A stretch of DNA of 64,000 nucleotides from Zygaena filipendulae (Eukaryota > Arthropoda > Insecta > Lepidoptera > Zygaenidae), in NCBI GenBank assembly GCA_907165275.2, contig OU015673.1:7033001-7097000 (forward strand), in the 5' to 3' direction. Under the pieces are notes generated by a model. It did not search any database. It was given only the letters and a program-made list of their open reading frames with translations, and had not been told where the DNA came from. Position numbers and translations under genes: made by a program. Position 1 is the stretch's first letter; every line of letters begins with the position of its first letter. Of this stretch, positions 34,901 through 45,350 are shown piece after piece.

Positions 34901-37900
34901 CGCGATTTATCCTGGGGATCCAGTCATACAAGAATGACTCTCACTAATAACTAGCTGTTCCCCGCGGTGTTAATTCGGAGTTCCCGGGGGAATTCCGGGA
35001 CAAAAAGTAACCTATGTACTTCTATGTATCCTTGAAAATGTGTGTTGCAAAATTTCATGATAATCGGTTGAGCCGTCAAGGCGTGAAAGCGTAACAGACA
35101 GACAGACAGCAGACAGAGTTACTTTCGCATTTAAAACACTGTGTGATCTCTGTTTATAATTGGACGCAGATAAGCAATAACATGTTAACCCACAAAATTA
35201 AGTTACCAATTCAGAACGATTTATTGAGAGTTAAGTATTAAATTGTTTAAGTATGTAACTAAATATTGAACATAAAAAATATTGACAGAAAATGGTGCTA
35301 TATATAATTTTAAAACACGATTTACTCAAAATTTCTCCAGTGTGGGTTAACACACTAATGCTTATCTATGTCCAATTATTCTATCTTTTTTGTGCTTCAA
35401 TTTGCATTGTTATTTCATCAAAATATTTGTATTTTTTTTTTCTCTCTATTTCGTCACGCACACAAGTCATACAGAGAACCCTCAATACACGAACTCTCTT
35501 CACTTTGTTTTTCCTCCAACTAAAGTCTCGGGGCGTAAAGTGGCGTTTATCTATCAAGCCGTCAGTCCCGCTGTCCATTTGTTAGTGAGTCAAAGATTTC
35601 TCACAGCATTAATGTTTAAAAAATTTCGAATTCATATTTCTAATAGTTGGATTTGTTTATTATTGAATTATTAAAATATATTAATTTGACCCTTGATCTC
35701 GACTGACTAGTAAAAATCTAAAAAAAAAAATCTACTTTTTTACTGTAGTTGTCACCAACAATAGGAGTGGAGGGTCCTGGGCTCTATGATACAAGCTCGT
35801 TTAGTTAAGAGCTCAGGTCACCAACCTATGGCTGTTCTACTTCCCTACTAATGATAAGCTTTCTTATAATAAGAATTTTCGTTGTTATAAAGCCTAAGAA
35901 CTCTTTGGTAACAACAAAAAACGCATTTTATTTATTATTTTACTGTTTTGTGTCTTTGACAATTAAAATAGGTATAATTTAGCATTTTAATGATGAAATA
36001 ATTTTTCAGTAGTTTTTTAGTTAAATCGTGATAAAAAAAATCAAAAAAAAAAACAAATCATTCCCCTTTATAATATTACTTTAGATGAAAGTCACAAAAA
36101 ACTCACTTTACGTCAACTTATTTTTGTGTAAACCTGGGTTGATGTTTCCAAAACACGTGTTCGTTTACGTTTAGCTCATCTTGCTAAATTTTGAACAAAG
36201 TTTCTCAGATGTACCTAAATAAGAAAACAACTTTGTTTATTTCTAAGCTGTCTAATAGCCTTACTTGCCCCTCCGGGAGACACAACATCATCTTATTTGT
36301 CATTTTCATAAAGTACCCAGCTGTTCCCCGCGGTTTCACCTGCCTTAACTCAGAGTCTCCGCGGTATTTCCGAGGTAAAAAGTACCCTATGTCCTTTTCT
36401 GTCTCTCTGAGAACGTGTATCAAAAATTTTATGATAATCGGTCAAGGAGTAAGGCATATAAGCAAACAAACTTACATTCATTCGTTTTCATTTTGAATCA
36501 TCATTTCACATTGTTTCACTTGAATTAATTTTGCAAATTTCTTTTCACAGATATCGGGGATGATTTTCGCGCCGAATGTTAACCACACGCCCGGCTTTTG
36601 GGATTTGAATCCTTTCATTTCGAATTTCAACTCGGGCGCAGAGAACGCCATACAGATGACTATGGGGTTTGTTTCGGTGTTGCTGTGTGTCGTCAGCATA
36701 CTGCTCTTGATCGGTGCTCTTTGTGTTAGTATCCGTGATGCGCACGCGCAGGTCGAGAACTGCAGAAAACCAATGAATATAGTAATAATAATAAAAACTT
36801 TAACCAACCAACCAACCAACTTTTGAAACCAACAATATGAGTAAAAGTAGGTAAACCCATCTCTCAAACTAGGGAAACCTGTATTTTGAGAGCTGGTGTC
36901 ATCCGCATGTAAAGAAAATTTAAAAGTATTGCATAAAGTTAGAAAGTATTATCACTACCATCCATACTAGTTTCAATATGGCTAGATGTATAGGTATTTG
37001 AAAAATAAAAGAATATTATAAATAGGTAGATACAACATTTAACGTTTTAATAAAACTTAAATTGAGAGAGGTACAGTTCACTAATTAGAAGTTGCGTTAC
37101 TTAAAATTAAAATAAGGTAAAAGTAAATAAAAAAGCTAATATTGCCTGTGACATGATTGGAAAAGAGTGATTAAAAAACTTGAAAATTACAAATGCGTGT
37201 TTGTACGACTGCCATACCTAAACCATGCATCTGATTAGTAAAATTGTGCGTAGTAAATTAGAAATTTAGTATATAAGTATTGCCTTTAAGATATAGAACC
37301 GTATTGCATTAAGTACAAAATTGAAAATGTATCCCAATGCAGACGAAAAGCCAACACTCGATGTTCTTTAGTTTTTATGATCTCAGTCCTTTATTCGATT
37401 TCATAAAAAATCTGCTGGAGCAATTTCGGTGATGCATTTGGCCGATGTTTTCGACATAGTTTTAAATGATCATCAATCCATAATGTGGTAAATGCGAAAG
37501 TGAGTGTGTTGGTTTGTTTGTTACGTTAAAGGCTTTATCTATTCGACTGATAATCATGAAATTTTGCATTTACGTTGTCAGGGGTAACTCCGAAACTCCG
37601 AAACTCCGAAACTCCGAGTTCCCTCGGAAACTTCGAAATTAACGCGGGTAAAACTGTGAAGAACAGCTAGTGATCTATGATTCTATCCATTATCCATCCA
37701 CAGAACATGCCGAACCTGATCGAGATATACCAGTGGGGTGCAATCGTGTACAGTTCGACTGTGTTTGTCTTGTTTGGGGTGCTGGCTGCGTTTTGTTTCT
37801 TTGTGCACACAAACTGCTACTCGGCGGGCGGTGTGCTGTGTGGACTGATGGTGTGCGATGTGCTCAGTAAGTAACCGTTTTTGTCCTCATTATCATCTCC

Positions 37901-39858
37901 ATCAACACCGTGGTCTTCAAGAGAGAGATCCTCTTGGTCCACTGAGCCTTATTTTTTATGTCATAAGTCATAGGGGGCAAACGGGCAGATGACACACCTG
38001 TAGGGCAATTATGTAACTTTTGTTGCTATCATTTTTCAGTTTCAATCAGAAAAATTGCGATTTTGTGATTAATTAATCATGTTTAAACAGCTTAAACAAT
38101 TTAAGTATGTTTATTTTGATTGATTGCTATATTATATTGTAGGTGTCAAAACGTGCATATTCGATTCGCACAACCACCGTGTTTTTGATTGCGACCGAAA
38201 AATGATAGAAATAAAAGTTACACAATAGCCTCTCGGGGCCCATATTCACTATAACCTACAAAATTCCTTGTCCATAACGCGCGTCCCAAAGACACAATCC
38301 CAAACGCTCCAGATGCAAAAATATAAGAAATTTATATTCTTTATGACAAAAGAAACGTTGTAAATGTATTTTATTGAACTTCTTTGAACACGAGGGAAAA
38401 GAAATTTTAGCGCGACGCGTTATGCTCATAGTGAATAAGGGCCATGATGGTAAGTGATTACCGCCACCTATGGACATCTGGAACACCATAGGGCATGCAG
38501 GTGCGTTCCGACCTGGAATGGGAATGGGAACTGGCTTCCAAGTGAATACAGGAACACACTATTAGGTGCTTGCCGACAGATTGGTGGTAGCTAGCCAGTC
38601 GCACTAAAGAGTCATGCTGTGGCGACTCACGATGTTTCCTTTCACCGACAGCTCAAGCTAGGGTTTGAACCTGCGGCGTTTGATCCCAACGCACCAACCA
38701 CTGATCTATCCTTGCTTTCATTATAACTCCCATCATGGGGCCTCAAAATCGTCTATTTTTCTTTTTTAAAGAATATGTCGCCACCACTTCTCACATGCAC
38801 GTCTTGCACCGTATCTATTAATTTATTTTCTGCTAGCGCAAACTTATTCCGTTGCTCTTTGCACGATTTCGACCTTTTTTAACTGTGAGCTATGCACACA
38901 TGGAGCTCTACCACAATCTCTCTATCTTGTGACCTAACATAAAAATTCTTCCCAATGTAGGTAATATCGATCTTATATATACGGTGTGTAAAATCGAAAT
39001 TACAACAGACGAAATTTCGATTTAGGGTTAAAATAAAACTGCTGAAGAGATGGTAGTAGGGCCCAAGATCTCAGCTCGGCAAAGGCGACACTTTTTGTAT
39101 CCATTTTAAATTCGTATAAACGACTTTGTGATGCATTCTTCGCTTTTTATTAAGTTGCTATTTCGCACGCAATTTGTGTTTTCGTTTTTCCTTTTTTTTC
39201 CCTGAAATAAAACTTTAAAAGGCCACATCTCTAAGTGCAGTCGTCAAGCGGACGCTACTGAAAAGATTTGTTTTCTCTAAGTGATACTGGCACCTAAGGA
39301 ACTACATTTAAAAAGAGTAAGAATATGAAATTTAAACTTGACAAATCGATAGATACTGAGCTTATAATTATTTTTTTAGGCTTATTTCTATTATCAATAA
39401 ATTTATTTATTTATTCATTTATTCAGCCAACAGAAATACACCAGTTTAGAAATTACAATTTCCATTAAATACAAAATATAGTGTTAGATTCATTATGTTA
39501 TATAGTTGATTGTAGTAAGAGAAGATAATTAAAGTACCTAATGGCGTAATTCTGATCCAGTGACGTCATTCTGCGTTTTGGCGGTAGGTATGGTAAAAAG
39601 TCGGAACTTGGAACGCATAATAGATGTTTTTCCTTCTTCTTGTTCTGTTTATGTAGGCCATATATCTTTAAAATAAACTAAAAAGAATATTCATGCAACT
39701 ACTCCATTATCTCCGGAGACTCAACTCTCAATGTAAATATGTATCCACGGCATTACCTATCCCTGTTTTCTTTTTCAGTAACGACGTACTTCGTGATTGT
39801 GGCGAACAGTCTGCGGATCTCCTTGAAACTGATCAACAGTGGTGAATTGAGTTATTAA
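31872..39858 (+). CDS. Gene 1: four-exon small four-transmembrane protein, DUF4728/LAPTM-like (178 aa)
   Basis: Exons 31872-31964, 36551-36751, 37704-37866 and 39779-39858 join in one open frame (537 nt including the stop). Introns are phase 0, 0 and 1 with GT/AG ends. Visible in the protein: Cys-rich CCFCCFLR at residues 13-20, then hydrophobic segments near 21-37, 67-91, 110-132 and 142-164. The first loop has an N-glycosylation sequon (NHT, residues 42-44). Short N-terminus, four membrane spans and CC-x-C...LR are what I know of insect DUF4728/LAPTM-like proteins, which sit in endosomal or plasma membranes with mostly unknown roles. The family name is inference. Gene 2 downstream has the same plan, which supports the model. 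Introns hold a Tc1-like element, a foldback MITE and Hels. No clear promoter was seen. An ATTAAA at 39897-39902 could serve polyadenylation. Confidence 0.72.
32022..32258. mobile_element. Foldback (Mutator-like?) MITE, 237 bp, copy 2
   Basis: Almost the whole element is one palindrome: ccgccgcactcagagtc... folding on gactctgagtgcggccg through 'atgttaattggca' arms. A 9-bp duplication ATAGACATA flanks it (32013-32021, 32259-32267). Long inverted arms plus a 9-bp duplication fit Mutator-like elements. It lies 57 bp after the gene 1 exon 1 donor. Confidence 0.85.
32278..32413 (+). mobile_element. Hel fragment in gene 1 intron 1
   Basis: 'aatcccgcgggaacccaaat', 'gaattcctgcgggatctctg', 'cacgcgggtgaaaccgcaag'. 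It starts 20 bp after the foldback MITE. The ORF 32250-32450 is a by-product. Confidence 0.6.
32824..34374 (+). mobile_element. Tc1-like DNA transposon, 1551 bp, inactive
   Basis: Bounded by 37-bp inverted repeats (32824-32860 and 34338-34374; two mismatches; ends cacacatcaaaa/ttttgatgtgtg) with TA on both sides, the Tc1/mariner target duplication. It carries a broken transposase. It lies inside gene 1 intron 1 in the same orientation as the gene. The near-identical ends suggest a fairly recent arrival, while the coding part has five stops. Confidence 0.9.
33074..34210 (+). pseudogene. Tc1-family DD34E transposase, five in-frame stops
   Basis: One reading frame runs from ATG 33074 to about 34210 with stops at 33083, 33416, 33494, 33509 and 33617 but no net frameshift. 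The first part has the paired helix-turn-helix region of Tc1 transposases (RQEMLRAVGMLEAG, then SDQTIRNRLREVGL). The second half holds HDNARPH (second Asp at 33800-33802) and SPDLNPTEH (Glu at 33905-33907), with 34 residues between Asp and Glu. At the first catalytic position (33530-33532) the codon is GAG, so the expected Asp is Glu. It cannot make an active enzyme. Confidence 0.88.
34951..35145 (-). mobile_element. Hel in gene 1 intron 1
   Basis: CTAG at 34951, ctgttccccgcggtgttaat, (agacagac)n, 'agttactttcgcatttaaaa'. Confidence 0.72.
35162..35373 (-). mobile_element. MITE-A copy 5, in gene 1 intron 1
   Basis: 212 bp with AATT on both sides (35158-35161, 35374-35377). Confidence 0.85.
36006..36085 (-). 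mobile_element. Hel 5' fragment
   Basis: 'ttttagttaaatcgtgataa' and 'ttataatattactttaga' only. Confidence 0.45.
36316..36483 (-). mobile_element. Hel just upstream of gene 1 exon 2
   Basis: 'cagctgttccccgcggtttc', 'ttataatattactt' is absent; the 5' end breaks off after 'aaacttacattcattcg', 67 bp before exon 2. ORFs here on both strands are by-products. Confidence 0.62.
36551..36751 (+). CDS. Gene 1 exon 2 (end of span 1, first loop, span 2)
   Basis: The acceptor has a clear pyrimidine tract (tttcttttcacag ending 36550). The frame is open for 67 residues and ends in phase 0 at cag|gtcgag. An alternative GT at 36729 would leave phase 1 and break the frame into exon 3. The exon corresponds to gene 2 exons 2 plus 3 together. 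Longer antisense ORFs cover the same bases but have no splice or family support. Confidence 0.75.
37486..37670 (+). mobile_element. Hel ending 33 bp before gene 1 exon 3
   Basis: 'aaatgcgaaagtgagtgtgt', 'gaaattttgcatttacgttg', four tandem 8-mers (aactccga) at 37586-37616, then gcgggtaaaactgtgaagaa and cagCTAG. Confidence 0.75.
37704..37866 (+). CDS. Gene 1 exon 3 (span 3, second loop, start of span 4)
   Basis: The acceptor is tccatccacag. The frame is phase 0 at entry and phase 1 at exit, with a consensus donor gtaagt at 37867. It encodes 54 residues with a long hydrophobic run, then a short Cys/Gly loop (CYSAGG) and the start of span 4. The acceptor lies only 33 bp after the CTAG end of a Hel. 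Confidence 0.78.
37945..38005 (-). mobile_element. Retroposon tail fragment
   Basis: 'ttttttatgtcataagtcat' then 'agggggcaaacgggca': the inverted 3' end of the same retroposon. Confidence 0.6.
38013..38221 (+). mobile_element. MITE-M copy 1 (209 bp), gene 1 intron 3
   Basis: Inverted ends gtaacttttgttgctatcat / atgatagaaataaaagttac. The interior has 'aattaatcatgtttaaacagctt'. Confidence 0.78.
38237..38443 (-). mobile_element. MITE-K copy 2, in gene 1 intron 3
   Basis: Ends GGCCCATATTCACTATA and TAGTGAATAAGGGCC. The interior 'gcgcgtcccaaagacacaatccca' mirrors copy 1. Confidence 0.75.
38444..38660 (-). mobile_element. Non-LTR retroposon 3' part, gene 1 intron 3
   Basis: Reverse copy of the element at 28465, without the nested MITE. 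It lacks the A-tail because MITE-K abuts it. Confidence 0.68.
39779..39858 (+). CDS. Gene 1 exon 4 (end of span 4, C-terminal tail, stop)
   Basis: The acceptor is cctgttttctttttcag ending 39778. The phase 1 split codon gives Ile, followed by 25 residues completing span 4 (ITTYFVIVANS) and a basic tail, with TAA at 39856-39858. A weak alternative donor (gtgaat at 39842) could skip this stop; see the candidate microexon at 47657. Confidence 0.72.
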
Positions 39859-39919
39859 TTAATCACTTGAATTGGCAATTGAAAACATCTGTGACAATTA
39901 AAAAATACTGTATAAACTC

Positions 39920-39951
39920 CTTTTCTTTCTTTCTTTCTTTCTTTCTTTCTA
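39920..39951. repeat. (TTTC)n microsatellite downstream of gene 1
   Basis: ttctttctttctttctttct, about 60 bp after the gene 1 stop. Confidence 0.85.
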
Positions 39952-40113
39952 TAAAACGTTTTGTTCACCTTCAGTCACACAATAAGTTAGGCACTCCTTC
40001 AACTACTATTAGTTACTACGCCTAAAAAACTGCACAACATTAGGTAAGATGCTTAATTTCCTCTTACACGCTTGGAAAGGTCAAATGACCGCTTAAATTT
40101 GATGTATCTAATA

Positions 40114-40461
40114 CAACGTGTTAATGAATTAACTGAAAACCTGATACACCCCATTTAAAAAATAAACAATAATAATATGATTAAAATATATTTTATCTTG
40201 AAAAAATTTATAATTTAAAAGTTATTCAACATTAGTTTGGAGGTGACCTATCAACGAGATTCCAAGCGCTACGCCCGCGGCTACCGGTTCGAATTTTTTC
40301 GGTGCGGGCGGCGTACGCGCCAAATATTGTATTATAAATAATTTACATAAGGGCTAATAAAAATGAAAAAAATATAACCTATATCAAAACAGTGCGATCG
40401 ATTCGCTAGTTGATTCTGAGCAAACTACTTTCTAGTTTTCAGTTAATTCATTAACACGTTG
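40114..40461 (+). mobile_element. MITE-B copy 4
   Basis: 348 bp, TA flanks, intact ends; about 250 bp downstream of the gene 1 stop. Confidence 0.85.
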
Positions 40462-40816
40462 TATAGTGATGCGAAATCGATCGATGCGTAAATCTAATCG
40501 ATTGGCCTCGATCGGCCCCGAAGTTGCTTCTACAGGTTCTCCTGGTAATTTTTTTTTAATTTAATTTACCCTCTGGTTCTAGGGTTACATGAAGTAACTA
40601 AAGTCATTTGCAACCTTTGCAAACTAATCAAACTTAAGTTTTCATAAATGAGAATATCCCTCCGTATCAATGCTTACTATAGGTACTGAGAAGTCCAACT
40701 GGTAATACATGAAGGTTGACTGGAAGAGAATGCCACTGTGGCATTAAGTCCACCTTTTGTACCGTGATGTGCATAAAGTTTAAATAAATGATACAATTTG
40801 ATCAAATTTGATACAA

Positions 40817-41067
40817 TCTTTATAAATAGAAATGAATGTATGTCTGTCCTCTATGCGTATCGAAACCATTGGTCCGATTATGATGAAACTTTAATAATAA
40901 TAATCTTTATTTCTTTCTTTAGGCTTACAATAACTACATCATGTACCTAGCCTACTTATATTCTAATTTTTTACTTTATGTTTATAGCTTTGGCGGGTTG
41001 TTCTGTCTGAGTCCGCAAAGGTTCCTGATCCCAAAACTCACGCGGTGAAACCGCGGGGCACAGCTAG
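40817..41067 (+). mobile_element. Hel interrupted by a retroposon tail
   Basis: Starts tctttataaatagaaatgaa, split at 40893-40991, resumes 'ggcgggttgttctgtctgag' and ends gcggtgaaaccgcggggcac then agCTAG. Confidence 0.75.
40893..40991 (-). mobile_element. 5'-truncated retroposon tail inserted in a Hel
   Basis: On the minus strand it ends in 'aataaagattattattatt'. It interrupts the Hel 40817-41067 and is flanked by CTTT on both sides, so it landed after that Hel. Confidence 0.65.
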
Positions 41068-41611
41068 TATGCTATAAAATCAAATTTATATTATCATTAT
41101 AACCGTAAATATCTATGCTATGACAAACAAAATAAACACCAGCATCGATTACACAAAATATGTATATTTGAATACCGTCCACCGATATTGGAAAATTGTT
41201 TTGCATCAAGCTACCTATATAATTTACTTAAATGCATGTATAAATTGAATTTTTTTACAATTCAAATATGTAGTTCTGAACCAATAGGTACAGAAAATAT
41301 AATAAATAACATTGCGTCAGTTTTTCTTAATTTCGCACTCGACACATTCCGCTTGAAAATCTGGAAGTATTTTATTTACATTATAGAAAATAACCACGCA
41401 AAAGAAGGTTTATAAACTTGTGGTCAAATTTCGTCTTCAATTTCGAAAGGAACTAGCCCCTTATCCTGTGCCAAGACCAAAATTATAAAAATAATGTACT
41501 ACTTAGGAAATAATTTGTTTCAATTTATAAAAAAGTTATCCTTTCTATCCCGGTAGAAATAAAAAAAAAATATCGGTATGTATAAGGATAATATTAAAAC
41601 AATTGGATAAT

Positions 41612-41726
41612 CCTTACTAATCTTATAAACGTGAAAGTTTGTATGCATGCATGTTTGTTACTCTTTCACGCAAAAACTACTGAATGGACTTTAATTAAAC
41701 TTTACAATGATATAGCTTATACATTA
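41612..41726 (+). mobile_element. Hel 5' half abutting an inverted Hel
   Basis: 'tccttactaatcttataaac', 'ttactctttcacgcaaaaac', 'atatagcttatacatt', cut at the CTAG of the next element. Confidence 0.65.
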
Positions 41727-41912
41727 CTAGCTGTTCCCCGCGGTTTTACCCGCGTTATTTCGGAGTTCCTGCGGGAATACCGGATTACAACATAGCCTAT
41801 GTTACTCAGGGATAATGTAATATAGCTAATGGTGAAAGAATTTTTGAAATCGGTTCAGTGGTTTTTAAGTTAAATCGTAACAAACAAAAACTCAAATCTT
41901 ATATTAGTATAT
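41727..41912 (-). mobile_element. Hel
   Basis: CTAG, ctgttccccgcggttttacc, 'tgttactcagggataatgta', 'gaaatcggttcagtggtttt'. Confidence 0.72.
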
Positions 41913-41949
41913 AAATAAAGAAAGAAAGAAAAGAAGTATAGACAATAAC

Positions 41950-42024
41950 ACAGGTCATATTGTAATCCGGAATTCCCGCGGGAACTCCGAAATTACTGCG
42001 CGTGAAACCACGGGGAATAGCTAG
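41950..42024 (+). mobile_element. Hel 3' half
   Basis: 'ttgtaatccggaattcccgc', 'gaaattactgcgcgtgaaac', then cacggggaatagCTAG. Confidence 0.65.
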
Positions 42025-42536
42025 TATAATAATTTAAAGATGAGATATAAAATAAACAAACCAACCATAGGTACAACGATTATATTAAAATATAGTAACC
42101 AATCGATTATTATCGATAATAATTTCCCGTATCACTTCTGGATCGACTCGTAATAACAAGAGTGGTCAACAAGGTTAGATACCGATATAGCCCTGTCAGA
42201 GTGAAATGGATACGAAACTCCTAATGTAGACCAAGAGCCAGTGACCACAAAGCTCACACTATCGCGGCGAAATAAGTTTTGATTCTCTTTGAATTCTTGC
42301 ATACATATTGGGAATTGAGAAACAACCAATACTCGTAGTCTTTACTACTATTATTCAATAGCTATTCTATACAGACGTAATAGTTAAGTCGTTTACTATC
42401 TAAAGAATGTATTAAAAAATTTAACTTTCCTCTTATAATAATTTATCTGACTTTTGTTTAAAATAGGTCACTTTTTGCAGCTTTAAAAGTTGTATTGAAA
42501 TTGTTTCTGCTATTCAGCGACAGGATGCCGAGTTAA

Positions 42537-42751
42537 AGGCTGTCCCCCGCGGTTTCACCGTCGGTAATTTCGGTGTTCCCGCGGAAATTCCAGGATACAA
42601 AGTACCCTATGTCCTTCTATGTACCCCTGAAAACGTGTATGTAAAATTTCATAATGATCGGTTGAGTCATTAAAGCGTGAATTCGTAACAGATAGACAGA
42701 CAGACCGACAAACAGACACAGTTACTTTCACATTTATAATATTAGTATGGA
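42537..42751 (-). mobile_element. Hel, CTAG lost
   Basis: aaggctgtcccccgcggttt, then 'cgtgtatgtaaaatttcata', 'aacagacacagttacttt' and an intact 5' end. Confidence 0.72.
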
Positions 42752-43900
42752 TTTCTACCTAGACTGGTTGGCATGATTGTATTGTTGGGATTGCTGTCAT
42801 TAAATTGATCGGATGCTTTTATAACGTGTATTTGATGTTCGGTAGCTCCTAGACAATAGAATCATAAAAGCAAAGGGTCGTTTGGCAGTAATGTTAGTTT
42901 TATTTGGGTTAATAATAATATAATAATGGCAATAAAGAGCAGGCATAGAAAATAGACCAGAAACTTGCGTGAAAGAAATGCTTTCGGGAAGATAATCAAG
43001 TAAGTAAGTAATATAATATTATCGCTATATTATTATAAACAGTTTACCTCATGTTATTTACCTCAAATAATCAAACAGAATTTTTTTTATAGATATAGAA
43101 CATAATATTATGCATATTTTTTCACAAGATTTTCTGAAATGCTCTATTGTTTCTATGCGAAATTCGAGAAAAGGTGTAGGTACTGCGTTTATTCAATACT
43201 TTTATTTAATAAAAAGGTTACCCCGTTTTCTCCCTGAATTTTGACACTAGAGTAAAAACACTTCTATCCTACAATCGAAGTAAATGTTCCATGTTTTTTT
43301 TTTATTAATTGTTATACCCACTTAAAAATCAGAAACAGGCTTCTAAAATTATTAAAATTTCCCAGTCCCCAGTCTGACGTCAACCAGAGAAGAGCATAAT
43401 AAAAAAAAAATAAAAGAAAAATATATATAGTTGAATATCAGGACTTGTGAGGGAAATAACTTGCAGTTTTAATTAATAATAACTTTATTTAAACAGAGAA
43501 ATGTTTCTTACTTGAGCGAATCAACAGAGAGAGAGAGAAGCATGTATTTTTTTTAAACCCAGATTAATATCATAGACTAACTAATCTACCATGGAGGTAT
43601 TATTTTAAATGAATCCTATATTGCATATATTATTCAACATATATTATTATGAAAACTAAAAAAGTATTTCATTTGAAAAAGTTTCGAAGGGCAGAGTACG
43701 AGTTGTGAACTGCAATTATCTGTCTCGCACTCTTGGCACTCTACTCAGGGAGGTTTGAGGGATGGCGACAGGAATAGAATTAATTTCATTTTAAAAAACC
43801 AAAAAAACAAAAGTATACCTATACTTTGGTTTTTTCTCTCTTTAAATCTTTAAATTTTTTCCAGCCCGTATTTTATCACAATCAAAGTAAAAAATCAATA
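42752..43900. other. Unassigned 1.1 kb between the genes
   Basis: AT-rich, long T runs, no supported coding or repeat family. Confidence 0.45.
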
Positions 43901-44222
43901 GGGATGTTGACTACTATTGAAAATCAAAATTCGAATTAGTCCGTCAGTTAGAAAATAAAAAAATAATAGACACGTATTTTTTGCTTTTTTAAATATATTA
44001 AAATATACAGAGATAAAGCGCATTAAAGTTGAAGATGAGGAGGTCGTGACGTCACTAACCGCAAACAGTCATACAAACTGTCAGAAAGGTGACGTCACGC
44101 GAAATTTCAACTCAATATATCGCCGTTATTTTTTGATTACGTAAAAAAAGAAAAAATACGTGTCCAATATTTTTTAATAATCTAAAAGACGGACTAAAAA
44201 ATAAAAATTAGTCCACATGCCC
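43901..44222 (+). mobile_element. MITE-C copy 3
   Basis: Full-length. Paired gtgacgtcac palindromes at 44046-44055 and 44089-44098. Confidence 0.85.
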
Positions 44223-44499
44223 ATTATTATATTATTTATAACCTTCTGTAGCTCGGATTACGACAGAAAAATGAATAGGTAACATCTGCTGCTCCGAAGG
44301 TGAAATGTGAAATATTACTGTTTTTGTCTGCTGAAAATGTTGACTTTCAATTTCTTCCATTCATTTTATCTGTTCAAAGCATTGTCGGGCCCGCCCTGTG
44401 TGTTTTATTTGTGTTTATTGTTCGTTTTATTACAATAGAAAAGCATTGAAAATTGCCATCTCAGATTATTATCTATTCCGCATTCAAATATAATATATA

Positions 44500-44627
44500 C
44501 TAGCTGTCCCCCGCGGTTTCAGCAGCGATAATTTCGGAGTTCCCGCGGGAATTCCAGGATAAACTATACGTAAAACTTTCTTCTTGAATCACTCTATCTA
44601 TTGGTTTTTTACATGAAAAGCCGTTCA
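44500..44627 (-). mobile_element. Hel 3' part
   Basis: CTAG, ctgtcccccgcggtttcagc; breaks off where a MITE-K end begins. Confidence 0.62.
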
Positions 44628-44660
44628 GGGCCCTTATTCACTATGATAAAGGAGATGGTA
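44628..44660. mobile_element. MITE-K terminal fragment
   Basis: Only the end 'gggcccttattcactatga' remains, joined to the truncated end of a Hel. Confidence 0.5.
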
Positions 44661-44729
44661 CGAGTTCTCGTCTCTTTTTCAAAAAGGTGTGAGTATGATG
44701 CCGAGTTCATGTTTATTGGACACTCCTGA

Positions 44730-45037
44730 TCTATACTATAAAAGAGTAGAATCCGCGATTCTGTACATTGAATATTTTTGACAAATTTTGAGAGGGAGTG
44801 ATAAAAGGAGAGTAGGTAACTAACCACAAAAAAGGAGTTATTAAAATTCTTTTCTGTGTGTCTGTCTGTTCGCGATAATCTCTGAATCTACTGATCGGAT
44901 TATCATGCGATTTTCACAGGTAGATTAAGCTTAGCCTGGAGCTACATACAGGCTTTGTTTCATGGAAACCGGATGTCGGGAAAAAAAGTTGTTGTATAAA
45001 AACCTTTCACGCGGGTGAATCCGCGGGGCACAGCTAG
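44730..45037 (+). mobile_element. Hel, 308 bp, same subfamily as 27085
   Basis: Starts tctatactataaaagagtag; 'gaatccgcgattctgtacat', 'ggtagattaagcttagcctg'; ends gggtgaatccgcggggcaca then gCTAG. Confidence 0.76.
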
Positions 45038-45177
45038 TCAAGAATATGTATCAATTAAAACTGTTACGACAGGCCGTAGCCTTTGAATAAAACATCGTAA
45101 ATACGACAGATTGTACCTGGATGACCTTTGCTCGGTATTTTTTTTTTTTGGTAAATTTTACAGTTTTTACTTAAGCA

Positions 45178-45330
45178 CAAAACACGGATAAAAAGACGTT
45201 TTCTCAAAATGAAACCTAGCTGGATCGATTAACTCACCGAAACCCCCTACATACTTGAAATATCTTTGCCCTGCATAATAAATATGAAAATCGTTTGAGC
45301 CGTTTCCGAGATTCAGATTATAATATCTGA
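45178..45330 (+). repeat. Second copy of the 'gaaaacacggataaa' repeat
   Basis: Shares 'aacacggataaaaagacgtt', 'cgaaaccccctacatac' and 'gtttgagccgtttccgagat' with 12180-12320. Confidence 0.6.
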
Positions 45331-45350
45331 TGCATTATAATGTGGCTCAG

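Noticed and set aside
36729..36734. Alternative donor gtatcc in gene 1 exon 2
   Set aside because: Leaves phase 1, which reads exon 3 in a frame that loses the membrane spans.
36478..36867. 129-aa and 66-aa minus ORFs
   Set aside because: Antisense shadows of gene 1 exon 2 and its flanks; the plus exon has matching splice phases and a paralog.
37670..37870. 66-aa ORF in a second frame across gene 1 exon 3
   Set aside because: Starts inside the Hel end; only the other frame keeps the spans and both intron phases.
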